The notes beneath the pieces are model-generated. The model saw nothing but the letters and a program-made list of their open reading frames with translations, was not told where the DNA came from and searched no databases. This document shows, piece after piece, positions 23,801-37,711 of a stretch of 64,000 nt of DNA (its first letter is position 1; every line of letters begins with the position of its first letter). A program made the position numbers and the translations under genes. Source of the stretch: Megalonaias nervosa (taxonomy: Eukaryota; Mollusca; Bivalvia; Unionida; Unionidae). Location of the stretch: the NCBI GenBank assembly GCA_016617855.1, contig JAECUM010009811.1, positions 62,001 to 126,000 of the forward strand. The letters are read 5' to 3'.

Positions 23801-25383
23801 TGTAAAAAAATGAAAGGTTTTACTATTTTGCAATAGTTAGTAACAGAACATCTTTTCTAGCCAAGGATCATCAATTCACTTAGTTTCACATCAACCCCTG
23901 GAAAGTGTAACTAGATGAAACAGTATCTCCAATATCTGATTGGTAACAGCTAAAGAAACTGATCCAACAGATTCCTCATATTAATTACAAATTAAGATTA
24001 CAGCTTACAGGAAATTACACATACCAGATGTCAATGTTTCCAATTCAAACCATTCTGATAAAACTTTTTCTTTAGAGTCAAGGCATGTGGACATTACAGT
24101 ACATGCATCATGTTTTATGGATTGCTCACTCAATCTGGTAAAAATTGACAGAGAAGCAGAGGATTAAGTGTGCACTATGAGTAGTTGAAGTCTACTCAGC
24201 CTGGTGGATTCCATCCACTCCACCCACAGACCAGTGTAAATGTGGAAATCCACTCAAGTGGAAGTCCATCATGGATTTTATTGCAGCCATGGTGGGTTTC
24301 ATGTTAACCCTCATGGATTCTATTATATTTGCTCTGTGAGTTGACACACTAGACAAACAGATGGGAGAAACTCTGAAACTGCAAACCTGACCCTGGCAGG
24401 AGTCAATTTCACACATTTACCTTTACAAACTATATAGTGCTAACATTTCTTGTGGTATTTATCAATTAATTTGTCATTGTTTCTGTTTATTTCCATATTA
24501 TTTTCAAGACACACTTTAAAGAAATTATTGAAGACAGTAATACATATCAAACTAACAATAATATTACACCCAAACATTGTACTATTTATATTGGACATGT
24601 ACGATCAAAAACACTAACATTTTGACATGCATGTCATAATTCTTTCTAAATTTTGTTCTACGAGAATAACATGGATTCATATATTGAAATAAAAAAGATA
24701 TATGAGCTATTCTATAGAAGGGTTTTTCTGTACATTTACATTTAACTGTGAAAATAAATTTGTTTATGCATAACCATTATAATCATATCTACTGCATATA
24801 CCCATTGCACAACTAGCTTTGCATAATAGTTGGCACTTTGCTGAATTGCAAAAGATGATGTGATGGATATCCATGAGAAATTAACTGCTACTGTAGTAAT
24901 TGTCACGTAGATCGAAAGAATGTAATGTACAAAAGTTTCATCTGCATTAACTGAAAATAATACAAGTTTATCTCCTACTGAAAATATTTAAATGTTCGTA
25001 TTTTTCATCACTTTCATCCGTCCATTTATCCGCTGACAAAAGCAGCAATCGTAAGTATATTTATTCTGCTGATGGTTATAGAGTGCGACATCATGTGCTT
25101 AGTAGAGCCTGCTAAAAACAGTAGGTCAACAGTAAAAGTTAAACATGTGTCTAGTTCCTGAGAAAGCAGGTTGTATGGACATGCATAATTGAGTCACAAG
25201 TACTAAACAGGCCAGACTAGCTAAAGCTGCATACTGGATAGTGCTGTGTATATTTCATTGTGTGGAAACATGTGAAGCAAACAGTTTAAAAGTGATTGGC
25301 AGAATGAAACCCACTAATACTTGTAACTAAACTTTGCATATTTTGTTTAACTTCTAAATAGCCTCAGGATTCTCTTCACTGAA
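23801..25383. other. Intron sequence
   Basis: Within the large intron between the exons at 31.2 and 23.8 kb (minus-strand gene); no further coding signal. Confidence 0.5.
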
Positions 25384-26040
25384 ATAATAATAATAACAAT
25401 AATAATAATGAGGACTTTGTATAGCGCCTAATCTTTAGAAGCTCTAAACGCTTTACAACATTAGACAACACTTAAAAAACATATATAATGATATGATTAC
25501 AAAATTAAAAACAAACACCACGAAAGTAGAAACAGAAAATATGCTGTAAATATTTAAGGCAAGGATACATTATTAGGTCTTTAAGTCTGTTTTTGCAGTT
25601 GAAATAGGTGAGTTTTAAGAGCGCTCTTGAATGAGATCACTGTGTCTTTGTGTCTAAGTGCAGTGGGCAATTCGTTCCACGTTGCTGGGCCCTGGTATGC
25701 AAAAGAGCGCTGTCCATATGATTTCATCTTCATAGTGGGAATAATGAGAATACGAGTGTCAGAAGAGGAGCGTAAGCATCTTGCAGGTGTGTACACATGG
25801 GTGAGGTCAGATAGGTATGTTGGACTGGAGCCCGTCAGTGAAACGTAGCACAGAGAACAAATTTTGTATTTAATTCTGGATCGTATGGATAGCCAGTGTA
25901 GGGTACAGTGCAGGGGAGAGGCGTGCTCTGATCGTGGTACTCTAAGGATGATTCGAGCAGCTGTATTTTGAACTTTTTGAAGTTTCTGAAGTAGATATTG
26001 AGACGAACCAGACAGAATTGAGTTACAAATCATACATCTT
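25384..26040 (-). mobile_element. 5'-truncated LINE 3' end, copy 2 (inverted relative to copy 1)
   Basis: Same 3' end as the 4.2-kb copy, in reverse orientation: reverse-transcriptase C-terminal frame (25,581 to about 26,025), GGCGCTATACAAAG motif and an (ATT)n-type tail at 25,384-25,410. The frame is uninterrupted here, including the Arg codon that is TGA in copy 1. Truncation at about 26,030 removes everything upstream of the CNSILSG segment. The codons above 26,030 are flanking DNA. Confidence 0.8.
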
Positions 26041-27639
26041 TCACAAAACACTTATGTGATTATGTTTTTTTAAGTGCACAAGTATTTAAATATTAAACAG
26101 TATTGTGAAAAAGTGAAAAAGAACACTTTGCGATGTGTACTGCAGCTGAGCTGACAGGTAAGTTCCATGTGATACAGTGGATGTCCACAATTACATAATG
26201 ATACTGCTGTGACTTCTCACTGGGGCAATAAAATCCATCCACTGCCAGCAAGAACGTCAACAATAAATGATGACCACTATATCCTGGACATGAAGGATAC
26301 AGCATGAGAAGGTCCATCATGGAAACGTGGATTTTCCATAAAACATGATGTGTGTACTGTATGCAAGTCATAATGAATACCAAACATGTGTTTAATGGGC
26401 TTTCTCATTGGTAAATTGATTAGATTACTTAGAAGCAGTAATTTTTTCATCCATAAAAGGGCCAATGTTTAAAACACTATTTGAGCTAGCTACATATGCC
26501 AAGGGTTGACGCTGAATTAAGTAGACTGACTACCCTTGGTTAAAAAACATAACCTGACATATTACTCTAAAACAAGTACAATGGACAGTACTCTATGCAT
26601 TTATCTTGTCATCTGCAGTAGGGAATTAGTCACTCTGGATTATCATTGACCAATGAATATCAATGACCTGGTTTTGATCAAGGTATTATGCAGAGATCAT
26701 TATTTTCTTATCATGACCATGACATCTACCTTCAGAACCCAGAATAAATAGGTTTCTTTGTAACTGTAAGTACAAGACATCCACAAACTCTGTTCAAGAA
26801 ACTTACTCTCGAAAAAACTCGGCAAAAGCCATTTTTCTCTAAGCAACAAAAACTTTGACCTTTGGCATTTTGATCCCAGGTTCAAATAGGCTATTTCTTA
26901 CTCTTCTTTCTTCTCATCTACAACTTTTGGTGATAGCACAAAGTCAAAAATGAAATTTGTGTGCAGAATTAACATTTCTTCTTTCAGTGACAGTCACCAT
27001 TGACATATATATCCCAAAACTGATGGGCTTCTTCCTTACTCCAAGTGCAAGCCATGCAAAAAGCTTAGTCCATGTCAGTGATATAAAGAATTACTGTTAC
27101 TGTGAAGAAACTATATTGCTTCTCTCAGTCAGCGACCTTTACCATTGTCTGTCATAGCTAAAATAACTAGGCTTTATCCCTACCCCAACTGCAAGTAATC
27201 CACAAAGCCAAGTCCTTGTTTGTGATGTAGAAATAAATTTATTGTTGGGAAACATTTTTCTTCTTTCAGTCACAGGGATATTAACCTTTTAACTCCAAAA
27301 TAAATAGGCTTCTTTTCTTTTTCAGGAAGAACTTACATGTACAGTCTGGCAAAAGCATGTTCTGTACAACTGAAGTTATCTTGTGGAATAGGAAATGTTA
27401 ACAGACAGACAGACAGACATGATCAATGGAAAATACATGCTGTCAAAAGGTGGGCATTTGAAAAGTTGGGCATGATCAGAATTGAGTTATGTTGACCTTC
27501 TCTAAAGCTTATTGCAACAGTTTTGCTGTACAGCCAGTCTGAACCCAGGACTCACATATGTGACAAGAAACACTGATTTCTTTATCTTATATTAGCCATG
27601 TATATGATGAAAGTCTTGATGAAATACTCCACAACCTTA

Positions 27640-28375
27640 ACATGATTTTCAAGATGGTTGCTGTAGTGGCCATAATGGCTGTCAAATTGGCATCATTTTC
27701 ATCTAGGACCAACTTCAAAGAAGTCTTTAGCAAAAACCCCATGCTGATGCAACAATGCATTTAGAAGGAGTAGCAATAATAAGATTTTCAAGATGCCTTC
27801 TGAAGGGTCCATACTGGTCTTCACATCTGCACCATTTTCATTTAGGACTAAATAAATATCAGAAGTAGTCTTTTAGTGAAAACACAATGTTGATATGACC
27901 ATCCATATAGATGAAGTAGCAATAAAAAGATTTTCAATACGGTCACTGTGGCAGCCATAAAGGTATCAAATCAGCCTATCAATTTCATTTAGGACCTAAC
28001 ATACTTCATAATAAGTCTTTAAGTGAAAATCCCATGTTGATATTACCATTGATTCAGGAGCAGTAGCGATATCAAGAATTTTAAGATGGCTGCCATGGTG
28101 GCCATATTGGATGTCAGATTGTTACCGTTTTCATTCAGGATCAACTAGACATACAAGAAGTCTTTAGGTGAAAATCCCATGCTGATATGACCATCAATTT
28201 ATAAGTAGTAGCAATAACAAGAATTTTACGATGGCCAATGTGGCAGCCACACTGGTTGTCCAAAAAGCACAATGTTCATTTAGGACCAACTAGACCAAGG
28301 GGTAGAAGTGTGTGCAAAATTTGAAGGCAATCCTCAAGTAGTTTAGGAGGAGTGGCAATAATAAACTTGAGCTAA
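27640..28375 (+). repeat. ~146-bp repeat family, locus 2 (about five copies)
   Basis: AGTAGCAATAANAAGATTTTC anchors occur near 27,768, 27,914, 28,061 and 28,206 (spacing 145-147 bp). Units also share CAAGATGGC...GGCCATA and CATTTTCATTTAGGACCAAC. The array ends with an AAGGCAATCCTCAAGTAGTTTAG segment, also present at the end of locus 1, so the tandem unit has a distinct 3' terminus. Confidence 0.8.
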
Positions 28376-28739
28376 TGGATGGATGGATGGAAAACAGATG
28401 TCAGACAATGGATGGCTGATGGACAACAGACCATCCCATAAGCTCTTCTGGTCCAGGACCAATACATCTAATAACATAGGGTATCTATTTTAGGGTATGG
28501 TTATTATATGTTGAATTCAGCCAGCCCGGGGACTAGTACATATCATTGCATGTCCATTTTACACAGAAGAATAATTACAAATAACTCATAAAAAGGAAAA
28601 AGGGAAGTCTTAAAGCTGAAAGCTTCATAATAAAGTGCTCTCTCTGGGCTACAAAATTTAACCTGATTTACCAAGTTCTTTTTCTGGTAACTCTATACTA
28701 CAGCAAATAAAAAGATCTGAATTTAACTGTTAAATTATA

Positions 28740-30387
28740 CAGTAAAACCTGTTATGAGAGACTGCCCCTTCTGCCAACAAAAAGAGGTCTCTCAAGACAG
28801 GTGGTCTTTCGTACCAGGTTTGTACAAAAAGACCAGTTTCCAAGGTCCAGTTTCAGAACAGTTTCAAGAAAAATAACCACAATCACTGTACATATATTCT
28901 ATTCTTTATTAATAGTTCTTGCTAAAATATTGTATGCCTTCATCTAAAAACAAAATTATATTGTAATAAAGATATACTTCTATCATTAAACATGAAATCA
29001 CATTTACATTTGAAGATCACATATTTTAGCATATGAAATCATTTCTGAATTACTCATTTTCCTTTATAACAACCTAAATTTGTTTGACCGAAGTTTAAAT
29101 CGCTTTTTTGCGAGTGGTCTGCACTTTTTCACTTCTTTCAGTTACAATAATTATTTACTCCAGCCTTAAAATTTGTCTCTTTTTAATTGGAGGTTTGTCC
29201 AATGTTATTAAAATTCTAGGTGTTAAAATTATTAGTGCTCAGTTGTAGTATCGAATGTAAAGACGGTGGCTGTGGGAAAATATGAAAAATCTATACATGT
29301 GCATTGCATATCTAACAATTTAATGAAATAAAAAGAAACAATTATCTCATCCAGAAACAGGACCATTTACTCAGTGACAAAAGTCAATGGCTTCATTTAA
29401 AGATGGCATACAGGGATTAACTCTATAAGCAAAGTGTGTAACCCCGGTCACACCAACTTGAATAGACGACAGCTTTGTGATTGGGATGTCATCGCTTAAC
29501 ATCGGGGGGGGGGGGGGAACAAACATCACAAGTCTTGAGCACTATCAATCAAATCCCGCAAATGATTCTCTCTTGCTGGTTTAATAGACAATGACCATAT
29601 TCACCCCCGGCAATACCGATTAACTCGAGACAAACAATATACGCGACCACTACGTCAACTTTGGCGCTTCAACGGCATTTCATGACATGTACATTAGCCT
29701 GGTTTACGGACTGTAGCATCTATCACTGGCAGCAACAATCCTTTTTTATATTCCTTTTATGTTTGTTTTTGATCAGAACAATTGATACTAATCAAGTGGT
29801 CATTGTAATAATTGATTACATAAAGGTCACTAGTGTCTACCCTCGCGATACAGTCGTTATAAGGATGCCTGGTCCTACAAAGGCCGGGAAGCAGGTTAAG
29901 TTCAGGAATAATTAGTCTGATTCCCTGCTGTGTATGCTTTCTGCGTTCCTCATCCTATACAAATAATGGAGAACAACATAGGGAGCACACGAAGCAGGGA
30001 ACCAAACTAGGAAATAATCTACACATACTTTAGTCTGGTTTACGACAGAAACTATAATACACTATAAGCCTAGCTAAATAAAATTCAAAGATCGGTAGCC
30101 AGCCTATTTTTTTTTTTTTTTTTTTTTTTTTAAAACAGTATGAGCAGTCGTTCTTACAGGAATTAAATAAAGGTTGGTGGAGTTTATCCTCATTTTTTGC
30201 GATGCGGTCGTTCATAGCAGTGTCGAAATGCATATTTTGCCAAGACATCGCAGTCACTGGTCACGTTCAGCAGGTGGTCGCTCATAACAGAGCATTTATA
30301 TAAAAAAATCAATCCGTGCATTATGATTGTGGTCGGACATGACAGGTGGTCGCTCATAGCAGAGGTCGCTCATAACAGTTTTTACTG
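28740..30387. mobile_element. TA-flanked non-autonomous pogo/Tc1-mariner-like transposon
   Basis: Begins TA|CAGTAAAACCTGTTATGAG and ends with the inverted equivalent, CTCATAACAGTTTTTACTG|TA. The TIR is about 25 bp with few mismatches and TA is duplicated at 28,738-28,739 and 30,388-30,389. CAGT ends with a TA target are typical of Tc1/mariner and pogo. The right end has several subterminal repeats of GGTCGCTCATARCAG (about 30,180-30,380), and a poly-G tract lies at about 29,504-29,517. No transposase frame is present, so it depends on a partner in trans. It lies in a FAM177-like intron. Confidence 0.75.
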
Positions 30388-31229
30388 TACAAGTTTTGTT
30401 AGGTACCAATAATATAACAAACATGCACTTTCAGTCAAGTTATCAGAAAGTTGTGCAATCTTAATTGTAATTTTCCATCAACAATTATTATGCATGATTC
30501 TGGTATATAAATTATTCATTGTTCACTGATTCCATGGAATGGTTGGTGGCAGGTATAATAAGTCTACAACATTAACAGATAAACTAACACACATCTACTA
30601 GGCTAATGTAATTGGTACCTGAGAGTGTTTCAGCAGTATACTAATTAGGTAGAAAAATGGAAGAGGGTTTTTTGCTTTGGATAATAGCTGTCAACCTTTT
30701 AAAAAGGTTTCATCTTAAATGTAAAACAATGCTGCTGACCTAATTAAAAAATCTGGGAAAAAGAGAAAATCTGCCAAAGAAACTAAGTCCATAATTCAAA
30801 CTAAATTTGTAACATCATTAAAAATTCATGTAAAGTGCATATTTCTTATCTTTACCTGGTTGGTTATAACGATGTTGTTTTATCTCCTGTAGTTAACACA
30901 AAAGAAAAATTTTGTTGAAATTTTTTGTTGACCTTTTTGGAGGGATTAAAAACTGTTAAACTTTTTCAGATCTTTGACTCACTACTGTGCTATTTTTAAA
31001 TACTTTCCTAGCAGTAATTATAAATTCATTTGACAATTTGTATCAAAATAAATAAATGCTTGATGTGCTTTCTTCAAATTTCAATTTCAATCAAATTTTA
31101 AAGGCATGTTCACCAACACATTTTCTATCCGAGTTGTCATTTTTTAACCTGATTTCATTTCACTATAATGTAGTCCCAATTATCAATTTTTTTGTTCAGT
31201 TAAACTTTTCACATGTACATATTACTCAC

Positions 31230-31296
31230 CCCACAAAGTCCCTTTGGCTGTCTTTAGCATGTAATGCCACATCCAAGGTCCCCAGGACAGAGTTTT
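31230..31296 (-). CDS. FAM177A1-like: FAM177A1-like gene, second identified exon
   Basis: Minus-strand exon with acceptor CATTTTCAG above 31,296 and donor GTGAGT below 31,230, starting in phase 0 and ending in phase 1. It encodes KTLSWGPWMWHYMLKTAKG, then TLWG, matching the conserved LTWGPYLWFYMLRAATSTLS segment of FAM177 proteins. This is a hydrophobic helix thought to associate with membranes. Confidence 0.85.
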
Positions 31297-31299
31297 CTG

Positions 31300-34200
31300 A
31301 AAATGGAAGATGAAGAACTCTTTTAGTCTGATTTCAAGTCTACATTTCATTTGCATTAACAAGTAAAAGTAAATCTGTATACACTTTATGGCAGGTTTTT
31401 GGGATAAATTATAACATTTTTGTCATTTCTTAATTTGAAACATTTGCATAATATTTGCTAATTTTCCATTTTTAAAACTATTTATTTTTTTTTATCATGC
31501 ATTTTTATAATTAGTGACCTAGTAACGAACACTACAAAAATAAAACCACACAGAAATTCCCTCATATGTAATAAGCGGAAAATTAAAATGTCATACTCCA
31601 TGAATTTCCTACTGAGTAATCATTCTTATTTCCACTGACATGACCACCTACAAGATGATAAAGCTATTTACACAATGTCAACCAGACACATCATATTTTG
31701 AAAACTGAGGTCAGAAATATTTCAGGATGTTGCCCTTTTTTTACACAGTGAGCACAATACCATATTTTACTTAGTCTATGAATGAGATTTATAACTGAAT
31801 CAGATGAACTTCATTTGGATTGTTACATTATTGACACACGATTACAGATAATCCTTGTGAGAGGTACCAGCAATCATTTATCTCCCTTTACTCACTGTTA
31901 AAATACAACATTTCTTTGTATTCTAAACTAACAAAAGCTGAAGATGAGTCAAATCAGATTCTTGTGACTTGTACAAATTGATGTAGCTTTTTTAAGGTTC
32001 AGATCATAAAAAGGTTATGAACAGCATAAATCTAACACATTTTTTGTTTGACATTTTATGCAAAAATAACAGTTCAGTTACATCACATGTCAAAAACCTG
32101 CCTTTTACCTTCATGACTGACAACTTACCATCCCTAATGGGATATACAACTGAGACTGTATATCTGTTTGTTCTACAGTTTATATCAATCACCGTCACTT
32201 ATAACAAACTGATTTTCTGTTGCCATTTTGAAGACAGCTAAAAGCACAGACTCAGCCCTCATTTTTGCAATAAGTTGCAGTAATGTTCAGTCTATTATAC
32301 AGAAAGAGATACAGTCTATTCAACAATGTTGAAATCCTCGAAAACATGCTTTCACTACATAACCTATTAACTACACATAGGGATGCTTCTGTGGTCCTCA
32401 GCTTGATATCACCATTGTCAACCCAGTCAAAAAAGACATTGGATGCAAAGATGTAAAAAAATGTGTCAACCACATGACTTTCCACATGATTTTCTCAATT
32501 TTTGACTCTAGGTAAAACACTGCAATGAATCTTCATAAAGTGATTCTCTGCTTGCAAGTGTGTATTCTCCGAGAATCACTTTTCCACTCATGTTCATGTC
32601 TTGCTGACACACACTGACTGTTTTCTGGACTCTGTGCCAAGTTTACAGTGGTAAATGCAGATTGGTAAGGGTCAAGATGAATCATGGTACTGAAAACACA
32701 ATGACAATCTACTGGCTAAAAAAAACCCCAGGAATCCACAAAAACTCACTTTTTCCTATCCTTTTATTCTTTTTAATTGTTGAGCATTCTTGACAAACTC
32801 CCACATACCAAATTTGGTAAAAAAAAAATAGTTTCTTACATGTTTGAGTTAACATGTTCACAAGATACCTGTAAATGCAGTACAAAATTCTTCGTCATCT
32901 ATGAGTGTGAACCCGATATGAAAGCAAGAAGATCTCTGAACTAAATTGGCTCAGACAATGTAAATATATACCCACATGCTAAGTTTTGTTATATCTATAA
33001 ATATTATTCTTTGCAAGAAACCAAATACAAGACATAACTGAACTGGCATTCATCACCCCAACAATCACTGAAAGGACGATTTAAAATAAGGATGACCATG
33101 AGGTCACATGGTCCTGGCAAACTGCAGCACTGTTTAACTACATGACTGGAAAGCAGTAGCAGTAATGACTGGGAACCAGTTTATTTGTTCTTTCTGCTTT
33201 TGTTGGTTTTAACAAATTTTGTCTATTTCATACAGCAGGAATGGGAACCAAATGTCTTTCCCAAGGACAAATTGAGGCAGCTGATCTGTGCTGGAGTGGG
33301 TGGGTATACAACCTGCAACACTTGGATAATCAGCTCAACACTTTACCAATGAGCCACAGTATTCAAACTGCAAAAACCATCACTGTATCTTCCTCAATTC
33401 AATGATAAACATTTGTATCCTTAAATAATTTGACTTGATGGCCAGCAATATGGTGAAAATGAATATCACTGTTCTGCTAATTCAAGTAAAAGTTTTTTTT
33501 ACAAAATAGTGACTAGTTGTTACTTTAGATGGTCCCTGACATTTGTACAAATCCATAAGGTGTTCATAAGCCCAGAAAAGTACACAATGGCAAGGACCTT
33601 TGATCTGACTCGAAGGAGAGTTTGATCTAGCTTTGAAATACCATTATAATGTTGTGGATATATTGGTGGTCAGAATCAATTACATATTGCAAAAGTGTTT
33701 AAGTGATAAACTCGTGTCAATTTCATCATGCATACAAAAGGAATAGCCATGACAAGATTACTGTGATGGCCACTATGGTACCATGTTGAATGTCAAATGA
33801 TTTGAATTCTTACTTAGAATATAGTTACACATTGTATTACAACTCCATGGTCTTAAAAGAAAAAAGTGAGAAGCAATATGCTTCTTAAAATTCAACAAAT
33901 AATATTTTCCCAAGAATACAAAGTGAAAATTTAAAAAGAGAACTTAAAGTATTGCAAATTAAATCACAAATAATCCTAGAATTACTAACATAAGTCCTAA
34001 AGAATAAAGTTCTGAATAAACTTTAGTGGTATTCCAAAACAAATCCAACCCTGAAAGTGTTGATATACCTGTGATGGCCTGTGTTGTTGTGATGTGCCAA
34101 CAGTCTTTTGTTGAATCAAAGTAATACAATCCAAGAATATATCCTTTTTTGTATTTCACTATAAATCTAGGGTCTCTATTTCCAAGAATGTAATTTTTGA

Positions 34201-35860
34201 GCACTTTGTATTTCCAGAAAAGAACAATGTAAATTAAATAATTTGAATAAATGAATTCCAGCCCAAATTAAATATTGGATACAACAATAATATAACTGAT
34301 TCTGTTCAGGTTTTACAGCAAGAATGTATATTTTTACATAAACAAGAATAGTCCTATACCTGACCACAGGTCATATTTAGAATTTTCTAAACAAATCTAT
34401 TACCTATTGGAAAATTTCATTCCAGAAGGTTCCAAATGTTTACAAAATAAAATCTTCATTATAATTTGAAGGTATGTTACAAAATTTATAATATAAAATG
34501 TGGTAAACAACAGGTAGACCCAACATTTCATGCAGAATTTCCAATGTTCTGGACTCGGATTGAGATAAACATGTTTACAAAAACCAAAATCAATGACTGA
34601 GGTCAGGTAGAAAATGAACTTGATCTTGCACAAGGTCAAATCCAAAATACAATTATCCATAACATATAATGAATTTAATAAAGCTAACAGACAATGCAAA
34701 TTAAATATACATAACAATTTCTAAAGTGTTTTTATGAAAATGCCATACTGATGCAACCATCCATTCTGGAGAAGTAGCCATATAAAGATTTTCAAGATGG
34801 CTTTGAGATTATAAATGTTTGCATATCTATTCACATGATATTCTTTTACCTTAACAATGATTTCCTCCTGAAACAAAAATCTGGTTTGTATAGACAGCAT
34901 ATTCACTGTAGATACACTCCAGTGACTACTTAAAGGTTGGGAGAAACCATTGTTTGGTGGCTATCCACTGATGAATGAAAGCAGGTGATTGTTACATACA
35001 GAACATTTATACGGGAGATTTTTCCAGGAAATTAGAATGGCTTATTTGACCAGGTGACCCTTGTGTAAATGTGACTGAATGGACAGGTTTGACTCTGTGT
35101 ATGTATATGTGTGTGTCTTTATGTCTTTATATATATTTTTAAAATCTTAATAAAGCTTTTAGAAAATCCTATCCTAAATTGAACACCAAAATTTTTTTAG
35201 ATGCAAAGCATTTACAAACTACACTCATTTTCAATTTGTTCAAGATCTACTTAGAATAGTACTTTGTTGATAAACAATGAGAGAACACAAATGGGCATAA
35301 TGTATTTTGTAAAGACTTAATGAGTTGTACAACAGATAAATCTGCGAATTCAAGACTATAAACCAAATACCTAAGCAAGTTTGTTATTAATCTGGTATTC
35401 AATAATAATGTCACATATATCATTATATGTTAAGAATATATAATGAAACCCATCAAAACCAAACTTCTGGCATACCCAAATCCCTCAAGATTCACATTTT
35501 TTAGTTTGGTGCTGAATTTTTCCTACTTTAATATCACCATTTGTTTTGTCCAGTAAACCAATATTCTTCTGCTCTGAACACCAAAACAAACTCCAATCCC
35601 AAATTTCAATTTTACGCTTCAAAAAACCCATAAAACCAAACCTCACTTCAAATTTGGAAATGTATTTTAGCTGATTTTGAGGTTTTGGCCACCACTGGCA
35701 TCAACATAAGATTTGCTGGCAAATTTCAATTTTATAATAAATGAAATGCAAGATCTGGATTAATACTGTTCAGATTTTTGTGCATCTTATATATATAATA
35801 TCTTATATATATATATATAATAAGCAAATAGAGTTGTTCAAAATTATTCCAATAATCTCA
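31300..35860. other. Intron sequence with dispersed repeats
   Basis: Contains single diverged pieces of the ~146-bp family (about 33,740-33,800 and 34,735-34,800) and a SINE-like piece at 33,240-33,370 that ends in a CCAATGAGCCACAG motif resembling the 3' part of a tRNA-derived SINE head. No coding signal. Confidence 0.45.
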
Positions 35861-35861
35861 C

Positions 35862-36026
35862 AGGATCAACAGATGGCTCAGGTGGAGACTGGTCAGTGTC
35901 ATCCTCTTCATCAGTGGAATACTCCTCCAAAATACCATCACTGAAATGCAGAATTCTTCTTGGCTGCTTTTTTTTTACCCGTCCTTCCTCAAGCGGCACA
36001 TTGATAAAATCTGTTGGATTGATTTG
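35862..36026 (-). CDS. FAM177A1-like: FAM177A1-like gene, first identified coding exon
   Basis: Minus-strand exon ending at donor GTGAGA (below 35,862) in phase 0. It encodes VKKKQPRRILHFSDGILEEY, then STDEEDDTDQ, the signature N-terminal block of FAM177A1 (KKK.PRR.IHF..GETMEEYSTDEDE). The 5' boundary is either 36,026 (after TTGTAG) or 36,010 (after CCAACAG); I prefer 36,026 because the longer reading stays open. The start codon must lie in an upstream exon that I could not identify between 36 kb and the old element at 39.7 kb. Confidence 0.82.
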
Positions 36027-36377
36027 CTACAATTGAAAGCATTTATTTCATTAAGAATCAGTTCTTCCAATCATATTACTGGAAATAGATTTATTCATAA
36101 ATACATCCAACACTTTTTCCATCTACATATATCTTTGTTGAAACAAGAAATCTATGTGGGATCTTGGTATCATTTCCACAAAAATGAGGTAAGTGTCAAT
36201 GAATAGACACCTTGGGCCCCTCAAAAATATGTGTTTCTGCTTGGCTGACCATTGCTGTCTTTTGTTGCTGACACTAGCATTTTTTTCCCCACAGGTTAAA
36301 TTTAAACAAAAAATATATTCCCAAAATTGATTTGAACATATAACTGAGCTGCTTTAGCCCATCATTTTAAGTGCTTA

Positions 36378-36380
<3 letters not shown>

Positions 36381-36431
<51 letters not shown>
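36381..36431. repeat. (TA)n microsatellite
   Basis: About 25 uninterrupted TA units. Confidence 0.95.
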
Positions 36432-36433
<2 letters not shown>

Positions 36434-36721
36434 TAAGGTGGAGATCACTCAACATTCAGAATATACAGATTTTGGTAATACTATATGTATAAATTAAGAA
36501 CTACAATTACTATTTTTTAAAGATCAATAAAGGCACCTACATGACCATGCTGACTAATCTGAGTTTCCTCTGACCCTTCTCACTCATTTTAGATATTTTT
36601 ACATTCATAATGGCTGCTGTTGCAGTAACCTACAAAAATAATCCAGCATGCAGAAAACACATGTCAATGTGATCTGCAATGTAAAGTGGAGAGTAAGTGG
36701 TCAAATTGCATCAATTTGAGA

Positions 36722-37560
36722 TGGGGGTGGGAGGTTTGACTTGGTTTATGGTGTTTAACACCATTTTTCAGCACATGATAAATCTATACATGGTGGCCAG
36801 TATATTGGTGGAAGAAGAACCACCATCCAACAGGAAGCTACTGGCAAGCTTTCTCACATACCCACATTGGCCAAGCTGAAACTCAAACCCACATGGACTG
36901 AGGTAAGGTCTAAATGACGTGTAAAGGTGATCGCCTTTTACCAAAAGGGACTCATATCATTGCTCAGAAATTACTTATAAACCATGCATGTACTATCGGG
37001 GCTCATATCATTGTTTACAATTTACCTATATATCATTCATGTTCTATATCATACTAATATTATATAAGCATGATTTACTGGTAAATTGTAAGCAACTCTA
37101 AGAGACCCTTTGCTTTGACCAATCTGCCATCCAGGGCCAAGAGAAAATTGAGGGGGCCAAGAAAGAACTGAGGGGGGAGGGAAGTTTGATTTGGGTTGTG
37201 GGGTTTAATGCAAAGTATATTTGGTGGAGGAAGAACCACCAGCCCAGGGTAAGCTACTGGAAAGTTTTCTCGTATACCTACGTTGGCCAAGCTGAAACTT
37301 AACCCACACAAACTAATGTGTTAGTGATGTGTAAACTTTGACCCACAGAAGCTTGTATCATTGCTTAGAATTTACTTCCAAATCATATATGTACTAGAGA
37401 GGCTGGTATTGTTGCTTACAATTTACCTATAAATCATACATGTACTATAAAATGCTAGTATTATATAGTATATGTATGATTCATACATAAATTGCAAGCA
37501 ATGATACAAGTACCTGTGCTTTGACCACTTGGCCAACCTGGGCCCAAAGAGAGTGAGTGG
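36722..37560 (+). repeat. ~450-bp direct duplication, two diverged copies
   Basis: Copy 1 (about 36,722-37,130) and copy 2 (about 37,180-37,560) share GTGGAGGAAGAACCACCA-, GTAAGCTACTGG-, CCCACATTGGCCAAGCTGAAA- and a CATGTACTAT(C/A) tail repeated within each copy. No ORF of note. Probably a tandem dispersed-repeat (SINE-like) pair. Confidence 0.65.
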
Positions 37561-37665
37561 TTACTCAAAACACAAAAATATGCTCAAAAACCAAAATACA
37601 CAATTATTTACATATTTTAGGTGTATATACTGATGTAAACTCCAATATTATGATCTGTAATTGTT

Positions 37666-37668
<3 letters not shown>

Positions 37669-37711
<43 letters not shown>
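37669..37711. repeat. (AAT)n microsatellite
   Basis: About 14 uninterrupted units. Confidence 0.95.

Noticed and set aside
29661..29915. 84-codon frame inside the 28.74-kb transposon as a transposase
   Set aside because: Short, with no DDE/DDD motif or helix-turn-helix.
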